The notes beneath the pieces are model-generated. The model had not been told where the DNA came from. It saw only the letters and a list, made by a program, of their open reading frames with translations, and searched no databases. This document shows positions 1 through 8,680 of a stretch of 19,391 nt of DNA, piece after piece. The first letter of the stretch is position 1. Every line of letters begins with the position of its first letter. A program made the position numbers and the translations under genes. This DNA comes from CAYWRO01 sp964460345 (lineage in GTDB: Bacteria > Planctomycetota > Phycisphaerae > Phycisphaerales > UBA1924). The stretch lies in contig CAYWRO010000063.1 in assembly GCA_964460345.1 (NCBI GenBank), positions 1 through 19,391 on the forward strand. The letters are read 5' to 3'.

Positions 1-849
1 GGGCTGCAGGCCCGCTTCGGCGCCGACCGCGTCGTCGACACGCCGCTGGCCGAATCCGGCATCATGGGCTCGGCGGTGGGCCTGGCGATCGCCGGGATGC
101 GGCCGATCCCGGAGATCCAGTTCGAGGGCTTCCTCGGGCCTGCCTACGACCAACTCGTCAACCACGCCGCACGCTACCGCACACGCAGCCGCGGGGCGAT
201 TACCGTGCCGCTGACCGTGCGCGTGCCCGTCGGCGGCGGGATCCACGCGCCCGAGTTGCACTCGGACTCGCCCGAGGCGATCTACGCGCATCACCCGGGG
301 CTGAAGGTCGTCATGCCGTGCACGCCGTACGACGCCAAGGGGCTGCTCATCAGCGCCATCCGCGACCCGGACCCGGTCGTCTTCTTCGAGCCCAAGCGCG
401 TCTACCGCGCCTTCCGCGAAGAGGTGCCGGAAGATGAGTACACGATCCCGATCGGCAAGGCCAAGGTCGTTAACGAGGGAACGGACATCACGGTGATCAC
501 CTGGGGCGCGCCTGTCTTCCAGTGCCTGGAGGCGATGGACTCGCTCCCCGAAGACGTCTCCGTCGAACTGATCGACCTGCGGACGATCTACCCCGTCGAC
601 ATCGACACCATCGCCGAGAGCGTCAGCAAGACCGGCCGCGCCGTGATCGTGCATGAGGCTCCTAAGACCGCCGGCTTCGGCGCGGAGATCGCAACCATCA
701 TCCAGGAGCGCTGCTTCCTGCACCTGGAAGCCCCGGTGCAGCGCGTGGCGGGCTTCGACACGGTGATGCCGTACTACAAACTGGAACTTGACTACCTGCC
801 GGAGGCGGCGCGGATCACCAAGGGCATCGAGGAGTGCCTGGCGTACTAA
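1..849 (+). CDS. 2-oxoacid dehydrogenase E1 component, beta subunit (5' partial)
   Basis: This is the TPP-binding beta chain of the E1 decarboxylase of a pyruvate or branched-chain 2-oxoacid dehydrogenase complex. It works with E1-alpha to decarboxylate the oxoacid and acylate the lipoyl group of E2 in the cytoplasm. The frame is open from base 1 without a start, and the first ATG at 64 lies inside a conserved block (DTPLAESGIMGSAVG), so the true start is off the left edge. 282 residues are visible, against roughly 325-340 for the family. Family motifs are clear: IPEIQFEGF, VPVGGGIHAPELHSDSPEA, HHPGLKVVMPCTPYDAKGLL and DPVVFFEPKRVYR. The C-terminal transketolase-type domain has VITWGAPVF and IDLRTIYPVD. 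The phosphopeptide-like HSDSPEA/PYDAKGLL signature fits PDH and BCKDH alike, so substrate is not settled. E2 lies downstream and E3 is not in the window. Confidence 0.95.
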   Translation, partial: GLQARFGADRVVDTPLAESGIMGSAVGLAIAGMRPIPEIQFEGFLGPAYDQLVNHAARYRTRSRGAITVPLTVRVPVGGGIHAPELHSDSPEAIYAHHPGLKVVMPCTPYDAKGLLISAIRDPDPVVFFEPKRVYRAFREEVPEDEYTIPIGKAKVVNEGTDITVITWGAPVFQCLEAMDSLPEDVSVELIDLRTIYPVDIDTIAESVSKTGRAVIVHEAPKTAGFGAEIATIIQERCFLHLEAPVQRVAGFDTVMPYYKLELDYLPEAARITKGIEECLAY

Positions 850-852
850 ATC

Positions 853-1470
853 ATGGGTGCTGCAAGCGACGAAACCGATCTGTACGGCAGAGCCCTTGAA
901 CTGCGCGTGCCAGCGCTGGAGAATATCTTCGGCAAGCACGAGCAGTATTTGATCAGCCCAATCCCCTTTTACCTCGGCGGCGACCCGACGATCGTCGGCT
1001 TTCCTCATCACCTGAGCGGGACCGTGTTCTGTACATCCGAAATGACCGGCGACTGGGGGTCCGATCAGAAAACAGACGATGGGCAGGAACGAGAGTTCGT
1101 CATCGTCACACGGCCGAACAGCCCACTGAATCCCAGGAGCAAGAACGGCAAGGTCGCGGAAAAGGGCTGGGTCGGCGTCATTCTCTCGGGGCTTGCCAAG
1201 TACTCCTGTCAGGCAGTGATGCGGAGCGGTGACACGGTCGGGCCATGGGAGGAGATGTCCGCAACGCCCTATGGCCTGCTCTACAGCCTCACGAGCACGC
1301 GAAAGAGGTTCGAATTTGGCGGCCGGAGCTACGGCCTGTTGTTGTGCATGCTGATCTCCGAGTCTGAGGCGGCATATAGGCGTGAGAATGGCGTCGACGC
1401 GCTCGTCAAGGCACTTCGCGTGGCCGGAGCATTCCCCTACTCAGACCCCGAACGAGCGAGCGTCGTTTGA
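853..1470 (+). CDS. Hypothetical protein, possible suppressor-of-fused (SUFU)-like domain
   Basis: A 205 aa soluble protein whose ATG comes 3 nt after the E1-beta stop. No Shine-Dalgarno is visible, so it probably relies on translational coupling. It has no signal peptide or membrane segment. The pattern of an early FYLGGDPTIVGFP block, then GTVFCTSEM, a middle EFVIVTRP strand and a late LLLCMLISESEAAYRRENGVD segment ending in PERASVV resembles bacterial suppressor-of-fused family proteins as I remember them. That match is by eye only. Some members of that superfamily act as immunity proteins in toxin systems, but no toxin is seen here. Codon use is less GC-biased than in its neighbours (TTTTAC, AATATC, GCATATAGG), which may indicate later acquisition. 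Its placement between E1-beta and E2 is unusual. Coding status is fairly sure; the family is tentative. Confidence 0.65.
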   Translation: MGAASDETDLYGRALELRVPALENIFGKHEQYLISPIPFYLGGDPTIVGFPHHLSGTVFCTSEMTGDWGSDQKTDDGQEREFVIVTRPNSPLNPRSKNGKVAEKGWVGVILSGLAKYSCQAVMRSGDTVGPWEEMSATPYGLLYSLTSTRKRFEFGGRSYGLLLCMLISESEAAYRRENGVDALVKALRVAGAFPYSDPERASVV

Positions 1471-1487
1471 TTGGCCGGAGACCCTTG

Positions 1488-1673
1488 ATGGATGCCCATC
1501 CCGCATTTCTCGCGCAGGTCAGCGGCATAGCCGAACAGGGCGCTCGCCTCGGCGAGGAAGTCGCTGACGGTTCTTCGGATCAGGGCCTGACGATCCTACT
1601 GTTTGTCATCGGCGGGGCGCTCCTGATCGGCTTGCTCACATTCGCGATCAAGTACCACATCGACACCAACTGA
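1488..1673 (+). CDS. Small single-pass membrane protein (61 aa)
   Basis: I chose the ATG at 1488 because GGAG at 1477-1480 sits 7 nt upstream; an in-frame TTG at 1467 has no such support. The protein has a polar, acidic N-terminal half (residues 1-33), one hydrophobic segment at about 34-55 (LTILLFVIGGALLIGLLTFA) and a short KYHIDTN tail. No family is recognised. It begins 17 nt after the SUFU-like gene and ends 21 nt before the E2 start, so it is co-transcribed with the dehydrogenase genes. Membrane small proteins in such positions may tether or regulate a complex, but nothing here shows that. The clear RBS, the hydrophobic segment and the fit between two genes argue that it is real. Confidence 0.6.
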   Translation: MDAHPAFLAQVSGIAEQGARLGEEVADGSSDQGLTILLFVIGGALLIGLLTFAIKYHIDTN

Positions 1674-1694
1674 ATCAGATGCAACGAGGCGATC

Positions 1695-3167
1695 ATGGCG
1701 AAGAAGACGGCAACCAACCCAAACGATTTCATCCTCCCCGACCTTGGCGAGGGTGTTCACGAAGCCGAACTGATCAAGTGGCGCGTCCAGGTCGGCCAGA
1801 CCGTCGAGGAACACGAGATCCTCGCCGAGATGGAGACCGACAAGGCCCTCGTCGAGGTGCCGTCGCCGCGAGCCGGCACGATCACCAAGCTCTGGGGCGA
1901 AGAAGGCCAAATCATGAAGGTTGGCGAGCCGCTCGTCTCCTACGAAGGTGCTGGACAGGCCGAGCCCGCCGGCAAGGCCGAAGCGGCCCCCCACTCCAAC
2001 GGCACACACAAGCCCGCCCCCTCTGCCGCCGTCGAAGACAAGCCGGTCGGGGAATCGTCTCGCGAAGATGATGGGACCGTCGTCGGCAAAATGTCCGATT
2101 CTTTGGCGGGCATGTCCCGGAGTGAGGGCAAGGCTCTGGCCACCCCCGCGGTCCGCCGTATCGCGCGCGATCTCGGTGTTGATATCAATCTTGTCCCCGG
2201 CACGGGCATTGGCGGCCGCGTGACAGAGAAGGACGTTCGGAGCTTCGCCGGCGGCGGTGGCGCCGCCCGCACTCCGGCCGCCGGCCGCGGCCATGCTCCT
2301 GTCGCCCCGCACAGCCCCGCCCAGCCGCACAGCGACATTGTCGAGAGCGGCGTTCCGGCGGCAGCACGCCCCACCGATGCCGCCATCGCCGCAGCGCTGC
2401 AGGCCGATGCCGGTCAGCGTGCGGGCGCTAGCCCTGAGCGGGCCGCCTCAACCCGCCACAGCGGTCAAGCGGAGCGGATCCCCTTCCGCGGCGTGCGTCG
2501 CACGATCGCCAACCGCCTGCGCGAGAGCATGAACCGCGCCGTCCACTTTAACGTGATGGACGAGGTGGACGTGACGGAGTTGGACGCCATGCGCCGCAAG
2601 CTCGCCGCGGCGAGCGGCGAAAAGGTCTCGTTCCTTCCCTTTGTGGCCAGCGCCCTGTGCCGCGTGCTGACTGAGGATCGTTTCGCCGTGCTCAACTCGA
2701 CGGTGGATGATGACAAGGAAGAGATCGTCCAGAACCGCGCCGTGCACATGGGCATCGCGACCGACACGGATACGGGCCTGATGGTGCCTGTCATCCGCGA
2801 CTGCGACGCCCTCGGCATCCTTCAGATCGGGCGTGAGATCACCCGCATCGCCGGCGCTGCCCGCGATCGATCGATCCCTCGCGAGCAGCTCGTTGGTTCT
2901 ACGTTCACGATCAGCAACGTTGGCTCGCACGCGGGCCGCTTCGCCACGCCCGTGATCAACTACCCGGAGGTCGGCATCCTCGCCGTGGGCCGTGCTCGCG
3001 AAGGGATGGTCGTTCGCAACGGGTGGTACCGCGTCGGGCAGCTCCTCCCGCTCTCTCTTGCCTGCGACCACCGGGTCGTGGATGGCGCGACCGCGGCACT
3101 GGCCCTGGCGCGAGTTGCGGAACTGTTGCGCAAGCCCGAACAACTGTTGACGCCCGCGCGTGGCTGA
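1695..3167 (+). CDS. Dihydrolipoamide acyltransferase, E2 component of 2-oxoacid dehydrogenase complex
   Basis: A 490 aa E2 core enzyme. It transfers the acyl group from E1 through its swinging lipoyl arm to CoA and forms the structural core of the complex. Domains in order: one lipoyl domain at about 11-86 with the lipoylated lysine K50 in EMETDKALVEV; a flexible Ala/Pro/His-rich linker; a peripheral-subunit-binding domain at about 148-184 (ATPAVRRIARDLGVDINLV, then GTGIGGRVTEKDV); a second long linker with repeated APVAPHSPAQPHS-like stretches; and the catalytic domain at about 260-486 opening with RIPFRGVRRTIANRL. The active-site motif is DHRVVDG with H459 and D463. A GAGG-like site at 1686-1689 precedes the ATG. 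With only one lipoyl domain and an internal PSBD, length is typical. Acetyl versus branched-chain acyl specificity cannot be read from the sequence alone. Confidence 0.95.
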   Translation: MAKKTATNPNDFILPDLGEGVHEAELIKWRVQVGQTVEEHEILAEMETDKALVEVPSPRAGTITKLWGEEGQIMKVGEPLVSYEGAGQAEPAGKAEAAPHSNGTHKPAPSAAVEDKPVGESSREDDGTVVGKMSDSLAGMSRSEGKALATPAVRRIARDLGVDINLVPGTGIGGRVTEKDVRSFAGGGGAARTPAAGRGHAPVAPHSPAQPHSDIVESGVPAAARPTDAAIAAALQADAGQRAGASPERAASTRHSGQAERIPFRGVRRTIANRLRESMNRAVHFNVMDEVDVTELDAMRRKLAAASGEKVSFLPFVASALCRVLTEDRFAVLNSTVDDDKEEIVQNRAVHMGIATDTDTGLMVPVIRDCDALGILQIGREITRIAGAARDRSIPREQLVGSTFTISNVGSHAGRFATPVINYPEVGILAVGRAREGMVVRNGWYRVGQLLPLSLACDHRVVDGATAALALARVAELLRKPEQLLTPARG

Positions 3168-3172
3168 GTGGC

Positions 3173-4183
3173 ATGCTGCTCCGCGCCGCCTCACTTCTGT
3201 GCACGTTCGTTGCTGCCTGCCTGGTTGGCGGCGCATCGAGCATCGCGCCCGATCAGGCCGCGACGAACGCCGCACCCGATGACGCCGTGAAGGTCGTCAC
3301 CTTTAACATCCGGTACGGCACGGCCGGAGACGGCCCCAACGCCTGGCCGCATCGCCGCGAGATGGTGGCAGACCTTTTGCGTGAGATGAACGCCGACATC
3401 GTCGGGCTGCAGGAGGCGCTCCGGTTCCAGCTGGATTACCTCGCCGCGGCGGTTCCCGGCTATGTTGAAATTGGCGTCGGACGGGATGACGGCGTTGCTG
3501 CAGGCGAGTACGCGGCCCTGTTCGTCCGGGCTGACCGCTTCGCGATTGCGGCCTCCGGTACGTTTTGGCTGAGCGACACGCCGGACACGCCGGGCTCCCG
3601 TACCTGGGGCAACGGAATTCCCCGGATCTGCACCTGGATGCGGCTTATTGAGACGCCTGCTCGATCCTCCGATGAAGGCGATGCGCAAGGGACGGCGAGC
3701 GGAAGACGGACTGCAACCGAGTCGCCGCGTGGCGTGTGGGTGTACAACGTCCATCTGGATCACATGAGCGCCCCCTCCCGCGAACGCGCGGCTGAACAGA
3801 TCGCCGCGCACATCCACGACCGGCCACCAGCATTCGCATCGGAGCCGGTCATCCTGATGGGTGACTTCAATGCAGGCGAGGAGAGCTCACCACTCAAGTA
3901 TCTCCGAGGCGAGACAGATCGGGCGAGTGTTGCGGACGCCTGGCCTGGTCACACACCCGTCGGATCACCCGAGTTGGTCGACACCTTCCGCACCATCGAT
4001 TCGGAGGAGCAGGAGGTGGGAACGTTCTCCGGTTTTCGGATGGGAGAGACGACCGGTGCGAAGATCGATCACATCCTGACGAGCGAGCGTGTCAAGGTGC
4101 TCGACGCCGGGATTGACCGGACAAGCCGCGACGGCCGCTATCCATCGGATCACTTCCCGGTCTGGGCAGTGCTGGACTTCTAG
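3173..4183 (+). CDS. Exported endonuclease/exonuclease/phosphatase family protein
   Basis: A 336 aa DNase I-fold hydrolase. I start it at the ATG at 3173, 5 nt after the E2 stop, because this gives a good N-terminal export signal (MLLRAASLLCTFVAACLVGG). An upstream in-frame start at 3023 would add 50 residues buried in E2. Either a signal peptidase I site around GGA-SS (residue 21) or a weak lipobox VAAC (C16) is possible. Family motifs are all visible: TFNIRYG with N45, QE at 80-81, the YNVHLDH block with H194, GDFN with D231/N233, KIDH with D299/H300, and the C-terminal SDHFPV with H327. These are the metal-binding and catalytic residues of the fold. Close relatives in bacteria cleave phosphodiester or phosphomonoester bonds outside the cytoplasm; the substrate here is unknown. 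There is no obvious tie to the dehydrogenase beyond operon position. Confidence 0.88.
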   Translation: MLLRAASLLCTFVAACLVGGASSIAPDQAATNAAPDDAVKVVTFNIRYGTAGDGPNAWPHRREMVADLLREMNADIVGLQEALRFQLDYLAAAVPGYVEIGVGRDDGVAAGEYAALFVRADRFAIAASGTFWLSDTPDTPGSRTWGNGIPRICTWMRLIETPARSSDEGDAQGTASGRRTATESPRGVWVYNVHLDHMSAPSRERAAEQIAAHIHDRPPAFASEPVILMGDFNAGEESSPLKYLRGETDRASVADAWPGHTPVGSPELVDTFRTIDSEEQEVGTFSGFRMGETTGAKIDHILTSERVKVLDAGIDRTSRDGRYPSDHFPVWAVLDF

Positions 4184-4204
4184 TCGGACGGTGGCGGCCC
4201 ATTC

Positions 4205-5167
4205 TCAATCGACGGCATCCAGCCCCAGGTCAACGCTCGTCGCTTGGTGCGTGATGGCGCCGACGCTGATGCGGTCGACGCCGGTCTCCGCGATCGAGCG
4301 CACAGACTGCAGATTGACGCCGCCTGATGACTCGAGGAGAACGGAACTCGCCCCCCACCGCTCTCGCAGCTCGATGGCTTCGCGCAGCCGTTCGACCGGG
4401 AAGTTGTCGAGCAGGATGATGTCAACGGCCGCTCCCTGTGCGCGAGCGGCCAGAACGCGGTCGAGTTGCTCGAGCGTATCGACTTCCACCTCGAAGAAGG
4501 ACAACTGCCGGCCGGATTCGGCAGCCAGCATCCGGGCCCGCGCTGCCGCCTCCGTCAACCATGCCGACATCTGCTCCGGCGCGATGGCGGCCAGGTGATT
4601 GTCCTTGATCAGCACGGCATCGTACAAGCCAAGCCGATGGCAATGCGCTCCGCCGCAGCGAACCGCGTACTTCTCCAGCACGCGCAGCCCCGGCGTCGTC
4701 TTCCGCGTATCGAGGATCTTTGCGCGGGTTCCCGCGACCGCATCGACGTATCGATGCGCGAGCGTGGCAACGCCACTGAGCCGGCCGAGCATGTTCAGGA
4801 TTGTTCTCTCGGCGGCAAGGATCTGGCGGGCCGGACCGGTGAGATAGCCGATTGGCTGGCCTCGCTCGACCGCCTGGCCATCGGCGGCCCGGCCCTCGAA
4901 GGCAACCTCCGGGGCGAATGCCTGCAGAATGGCGGGAATCGTGCGCACGCCGGCAAGGATGAATGGCTGCCGCGCGGCGATGACAGTTCTCATCGAGAGC
5001 CCCTCGGGGATGGTGAGGAGCGAGGTGATGTCCAGAGGGGGCTGCGATGCCTGCGGCGTAACGCCCAGATCCTCCTCATGCGCCAAGGCGATGAGGCGAC
5101 GGACCAGGCCGGTTTCGGCAAGATGCGCATAGAGCGCGTCCAATGACAACGCGTTGAGATCTGTCAC
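4205..5167 (-). CDS. nadC: Nicotinate-nucleotide pyrophosphorylase (carboxylating), quinolinate phosphoribosyltransferase
   Basis: Catalyses quinolinate plus PRPP to nicotinate mononucleotide, CO2 and PPi in de novo NAD synthesis in the cytoplasm. The 320 aa product is slightly longer than the usual 280-300. Diagnostic blocks are present: ERTILNMLGRLSGVAT at about 120-135, ILDTRKTTPGLR at 151-162, KYAVRCGGAHCHRLGL around 166-181, and AVLIKDNH at 184-191. The C-terminal half includes the FFEVEVDTLEQ and IILLDNF strands and ends with the VDRISVGAIT phosphate-binding region. The start is a GTG at 5167; no better ATG lies nearby and no strong Shine-Dalgarno is seen. It converges with the EEP gene (21 nt between stops). 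It lies 52 nt downstream of the kinase gene in the same direction. nadA and nadB are not in this window. Confidence 0.96.
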   Translation of the reverse strand: MTDLNALSLDALYAHLAETGLVRRLIALAHEEDLGVTPQASQPPLDITSLLTIPEGLSMRTVIAARQPFILAGVRTIPAILQAFAPEVAFEGRAADGQAVERGQPIGYLTGPARQILAAERTILNMLGRLSGVATLAHRYVDAVAGTRAKILDTRKTTPGLRVLEKYAVRCGGAHCHRLGLYDAVLIKDNHLAAIAPEQMSAWLTEAAARARMLAAESGRQLSFFEVEVDTLEQLDRVLAARAQGAAVDIILLDNFPVERLREAIELRERWGASSVLLESSGGVNLQSVRSIAETGVDRISVGAITHQATSVDLGLDAVD

Positions 5168-5206
5168 AACGCATCGTACGCGCTTCTGGAACCCCTCCGC
5201 CTGAGC

Positions 5207-5229
5207 CCGGAAGCACCGGTCACTTCCGG
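5207..5229 (-). terminator. Weak hairpin over the kinase stop codon
   Basis: A 7 bp perfect stem (CCGGAAG and CTTCCGG) with a 9 nt loop spans the stop codon of the kinase gene (5220-5222). In the minus direction no T-run follows it, so it does not look like a standard Rho-independent terminator. It could attenuate read-through into nadC, stabilise the 3' end, or be chance. Confidence 0.25.
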
Positions 5230-8042
5230 CTCGCTTCGAGCAAGCCTGTCAACTGCGTGAGGCGATCCCTTGCCTCTTTGGTCCGCGCGTGCTCGGCGCC
5301 GTAGGTGCCTTCAAGAATGCGCACCGCACGCTCGGCATGCGCTGCCGCTTCGTCTGTGCGGCCCAGTTCCAGCAGAATCTCGGCATAGCGATCTTCGAAA
5401 TGACCCGTCGTCCAGTCGGCGTCTCCGATGCTGCTCACGGCGATCTCAACCACGTGCCGTTGAAGATCCTCTGCCTCGCGAAGAACACTCAGAACCCGCG
5501 CCTCGCTGGCTCCGGCCTGGCGGAGCGCCCTGGCCTGAAAGAGCAGCGCGCGAGCCGCGTTGTTGGCGGCCTCATTTGTGCTACGATGCTCAGACGGCAG
5601 CGTCTGCTGGCGGATCTGCATGATTCTCTTAAATGTTGCTGCGGCTTCGCCAAAGTGTTCGGCCCGCTTGGCGGCATCGTCCATCATGCGCGCCCGATCA
5701 AACTGCACAGCGACAAGGTTGTTGAGTGCGGACAGTGTGCGAGAATGGGTCTCGCCGCGGCGTCGCCGCTCCAACTCGACGATGGTCGTGAGAAGGTCGT
5801 GAGCTCGCGCCAGATCCGCCTCCCGCAGAGTTGGATCGCTTGTCTCGTGACGCGCTCGTCGCCACAACAGCGTCGCGAGGTTTCGCTGCACGCCGATCGT
5901 GGCGAAGTGCTCCGGCCCCAGGGTTGCGGCGAGCCCCTCGCAGGCGCGTTCGTAGAGAACTTCCGCCTCTGCCATGCTCTCGCGTGTTTCGATATCCCGG
6001 AGCAGTGCGGCGACCCGCTCCATCGCCACCAGCGTGTCGGGGTCATTCGGCCCCATGTCCGGACGTTCCATGCGGCGATCAAGCGCTTCTCTGTAAAGTC
6101 CCAGCGCCACGTCGAGATGCCCCTTTCGATGCATCACCTCGCCAAGATCCCGGATGGTCTGAATCAGGGCGACCTCCGCGCGGTCATCGCCCTCCGTTGC
6201 GAGCACCCGCTGCTGATCGACGAGTTGGCGAAGTGCCTGCTCTGCCTCGTCGGTGCGACCCACTTCGTAGAGATAACCGGCACGGACCGACTCCACGTCG
6301 ATTCGGGCCTGATCGCTCGCCGGCAGTGCACTTGCGGCGATCCGACTGGCGCCCTCGATGAGCCGGCCGGCCTCATCCAGATCTTCCATCTCCAGTTTGA
6401 CCTGCGCGAGCACAGCCAGTGTCCGCAGATAGTCCCGGTCAGTCGGCTCAGCGAACTGCTCATACGCGTGAACGGCAGCCCTGAGATGTTCGGAGGCCAG
6501 TTCGAACTCATCGAGCACCCAGTAGACGGTACCCAGGGTTCGCTCTGCGACGGCGCGCTCCAGTGGCCGACCCGCGTACCGCAGCGGCAATGCCTCACCC
6601 CGAATCTGAAGGACCTCGACAACAGATCCGCCGTCGTCGGCGTCCACCGCGCGGGCGATGCGCGGAAGCAACTCCTCGTGAAACTCGCTGTTCCGCGCGT
6701 AGGAGTTTGACTTTTCGATGGCCCGCTGCTCATTCCGCATTGCGATGATGGCCATGCGCGTTGTGCTCAGGACACCAAGAACCAAAATGCAGAACGCCGC
6801 GGCGACGCCCCCGACGAGGGTTCGGTGACGCCGCGTAAACTTTGCAAGGTGGTACCGGGCGCTCGGCGGGCGCGCGGTGATCGGCTCGTCATTCAGATAA
6901 CGCCGGATATCCGCGGCCAGTTCGGCGGCACTCTGGTAACGACGCGCCGGCTCCTTTTCCAGCGCCTTGCGCACAATCGTGTCCACATCGCCGCGGAGCA
7001 TTCGATCGGTCGCACTGAGCGGCGTTGGATCGTCCTCGCGAATCGTTCGTAGCGCCTCTGTGATGGCGACATTTCGCACGCGGTGCGGCAACTGGCCGGT
7101 AAGCAGTTCGTACAGGATCACACCGAGTGCATAAACATCGCTGCGCGTATCAACCCCGTTCGGGTCACCGGTCACCTGCTCCGGACTCATGTACGCGACC
7201 GTGCCGATGAGTTGGCCCACATTGGTCTGCATCGTCGTGACCTGCACATCGGCATCCGTCAGCCGGGCAACGCCGAAATCCAGCACCTTCGGCAGGCCCG
7301 AACACGAGGCGTCACGGCCTTCCGAAGAACTGTCCACGCCACCATGCGCCACCAGAATGTTTCCCGGCTTCAGATCGCGATGTACGACGCCCTTCATGTG
7401 CGCATGCTGAACTGCGTCACAGATCCTCGCGACCAGCGCCAGACGGGCCCGAGGCGCCAGCTTCTGTTCTGCAGCGTAATCCGTCAGTGGGAGGCCTTCG
7501 ACCAACTCCATTGCAAAGTACGGTTGCGCTTCCGCGAAGGCCCCCGCCGCTCCCCCTTCCGGGACGGCCAGCCCGGTCTCGTACACCTGGGCGATCCCAG
7601 GGTGCTGCAGGAGGGCAAGCACCTGCGCTTCGTGCTCAAACCGCCTCAAAGTTGAGGGAGACGCGGCATCCGCCTGGATGACCTTCAGCGCGACCAGCCG
7701 GCGCGGGCGGTCAGACTCGGCCAGGTAGACCGTCCCCATGCCTCCGCGGCCAAGCACGCCCTTGATCACAAAGTGGCCGATGCGCTGCGGCATCGCTGCC
7801 TGCTGAAGCCGTTCCGGCGCGAACTCCTCGTAGCGCAACTGAACCCCGGCAACCGCCGAAGGCGGATTCTCCAGGAAGCCCGAGGCATCATCATGCAAGG
7901 CCAGCAGTTCTTCGACGTACGCCCGCAGGCCTATGTCCGCACCGCAGCGTTCATCCAGAAGGGGGCCCCGGTCCGACGCGGCCACGGCGATCACATCCTT
8001 GAAGATGGCTTCCGCCTGCCGCTCCTGCTCCGGTCTGATCAC
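5220..8042 (-). CDS. Membrane serine/threonine protein kinase with C-terminal TPR domain
   Basis: A 940 aa Hanks-type kinase. After an N-terminal helical segment (1-85) the kinase domain runs about 90-385: glycine loop LGRGGMGTV at 97-105, VALK with K120, catalytic loop HRDLKPGN with D223, DFG at 255-257, and TVAYMSPEQ in the activation segment. A single hydrophobic segment at about 408-428 follows, preceded by basic residues (KFTRRHR), so the kinase should face the cytoplasm. The remaining 500 residues are helical with repeated TPR-type signatures (for example ALGLYREALDRR, ERTLGTVYWVLDEFELASEHLRAA split over helices), probably outside the inner membrane. All catalytic residues are intact. 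The GTG start overlaps the sigma-factor stop in GTGA, implying coupled translation. Kinases of this layout beside ECF sigma factors are very common in planctomycetes; the signal sensed is unknown. Confidence 0.95.
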   Translation of the reverse strand: MIRPEQERQAEAIFKDVIAVAASDRGPLLDERCGADIGLRAYVEELLALHDDASGFLENPPSAVAGVQLRYEEFAPERLQQAAMPQRIGHFVIKGVLGRGGMGTVYLAESDRPRRLVALKVIQADAASPSTLRRFEHEAQVLALLQHPGIAQVYETGLAVPEGGAAGAFAEAQPYFAMELVEGLPLTDYAAEQKLAPRARLALVARICDAVQHAHMKGVVHRDLKPGNILVAHGGVDSSSEGRDASCSGLPKVLDFGVARLTDADVQVTTMQTNVGQLIGTVAYMSPEQVTGDPNGVDTRSDVYALGVILYELLTGQLPHRVRNVAITEALRTIREDDPTPLSATDRMLRGDVDTIVRKALEKEPARRYQSAAELAADIRRYLNDEPITARPPSARYHLAKFTRRHRTLVGGVAAAFCILVLGVLSTTRMAIIAMRNEQRAIEKSNSYARNSEFHEELLPRIARAVDADDGGSVVEVLQIRGEALPLRYAGRPLERAVAERTLGTVYWVLDEFELASEHLRAAVHAYEQFAEPTDRDYLRTLAVLAQVKLEMEDLDEAGRLIEGASRIAASALPASDQARIDVESVRAGYLYEVGRTDEAEQALRQLVDQQRVLATEGDDRAEVALIQTIRDLGEVMHRKGHLDVALGLYREALDRRMERPDMGPNDPDTLVAMERVAALLRDIETRESMAEAEVLYERACEGLAATLGPEHFATIGVQRNLATLLWRRARHETSDPTLREADLARAHDLLTTIVELERRRRGETHSRTLSALNNLVAVQFDRARMMDDAAKRAEHFGEAAATFKRIMQIRQQTLPSEHRSTNEAANNAARALLFQARALRQAGASEARVLSVLREAEDLQRHVVEIAVSSIGDADWTTGHFEDRYAEILLELGRTDEAAAHAERAVRILEGTYGAEHARTKEARDRLTQLTGLLEASRK

Positions 8043-8680
8043 GAGACGTCCGCTCCGTCCGCCCCCCCATTCGTAACTGCGACGCCGTCGCCTTCCTCGC
8101 CGCTCAGACGCCTCATTTCGAGCATCAGGAGCGACCGGGCGTAGGCGAAGTCGCTCTTGACGGTGGCGGGGGAGACCCCGAGCGCCGCCGCGGTCTCCGC
8201 GACGGTCAGGCCCGCGAAGTAGCGGAGCATCACAACCTCTGCCTTCCGCGGGTCGCGCTGCTCAAGCAGCTTCAACGCCTCATCCAAAAGGAGCATCTCG
8301 TCTGGATTCTCTTCCGGGGCGGGAACATTGTCGTGAAGCTCCACGCGTCGCCTGCCACCCCCGCGCTTCACCTGGGCGACGCGGCGGGCTCGCTCAATCA
8401 GAATCCGACGCATGGCCCGGGCCGCGGCTCCGAAAAAGTGGCCACGATTGTCCCATTTCGGCTCCTCTGCACCACCAGGGCCCAGCAGCCGGAGGTACGC
8501 CTCGTGGACGAGGGCCGTGGCCTGGAGAGTGTGGTCGGCCGGTTCGGCGGCCATCTGGGCCCGGGCGAGGCGTCGCAGTTCCTCATAGACCAGGGGCAGC
8601 AAATCCTCGGAGGCCTTCTGATCCCCATCCGCCGCGGCCTGAAGAATGCGGGTCACCTCTGCGCGGGCTTGATCCGACAT
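8039..8680 (-). CDS. ECF-type RNA polymerase sigma factor (planctomycete TIGR02999-like)
   Basis: A 213 aa sigma-70 family factor of the extracytoplasmic-function group. I use the ATG at 8680 (MSDQARAEVTRIL) because GGAG at 8686-8689 sits 5 nt upstream. A longer frame from 8788 adds 36 residues without family character. Region 2 is shown by LLPLVYEELRRLARAQM and LQATALVHEAYLRLLG, with GHFFGAAARAMRRILIERARR. Region 4 has DPRKAEVVMLRYFAGLTVAETAAALGVS with a helix-turn-helix that ends in VKSDFAYARSLL. These blocks match, from memory, the family called TIGR02999, common in Planctomycetes. The stop overlaps the kinase GTG by 4 nt, so the factor may be controlled by phosphorylation rather than by an anti-sigma factor, none of which is visible. 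The short acidic tail after the HTH is typical. Confidence 0.93.
   Translation of the reverse strand: MSDQARAEVTRILQAAADGDQKASEDLLPLVYEELRRLARAQMAAEPADHTLQATALVHEAYLRLLGPGGAEEPKWDNRGHFFGAAARAMRRILIERARRVAQVKRGGGRRRVELHDNVPAPEENPDEMLLLDEALKLLEQRDPRKAEVVMLRYFAGLTVAETAAALGVSPATVKSDFAYARSLLMLEMRRLSGEEGDGVAVTNGGADGADVS

Noticed and set aside
3023..3172. Upstream extension of the EEP-family gene
   Set aside because: It lies inside the E2 gene; the ATG at 3173 gives a signal peptide just after the E2 stop.
5207..5229. Standard Rho-independent terminator after the kinase
   Set aside because: The hairpin is real but short and no T-run follows; kept only as a weak feature.
5289..6710. 473-codon plus-strand frame
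   Set aside because: Antisense to the TPR region of the kinase, with no family motifs or RBS.
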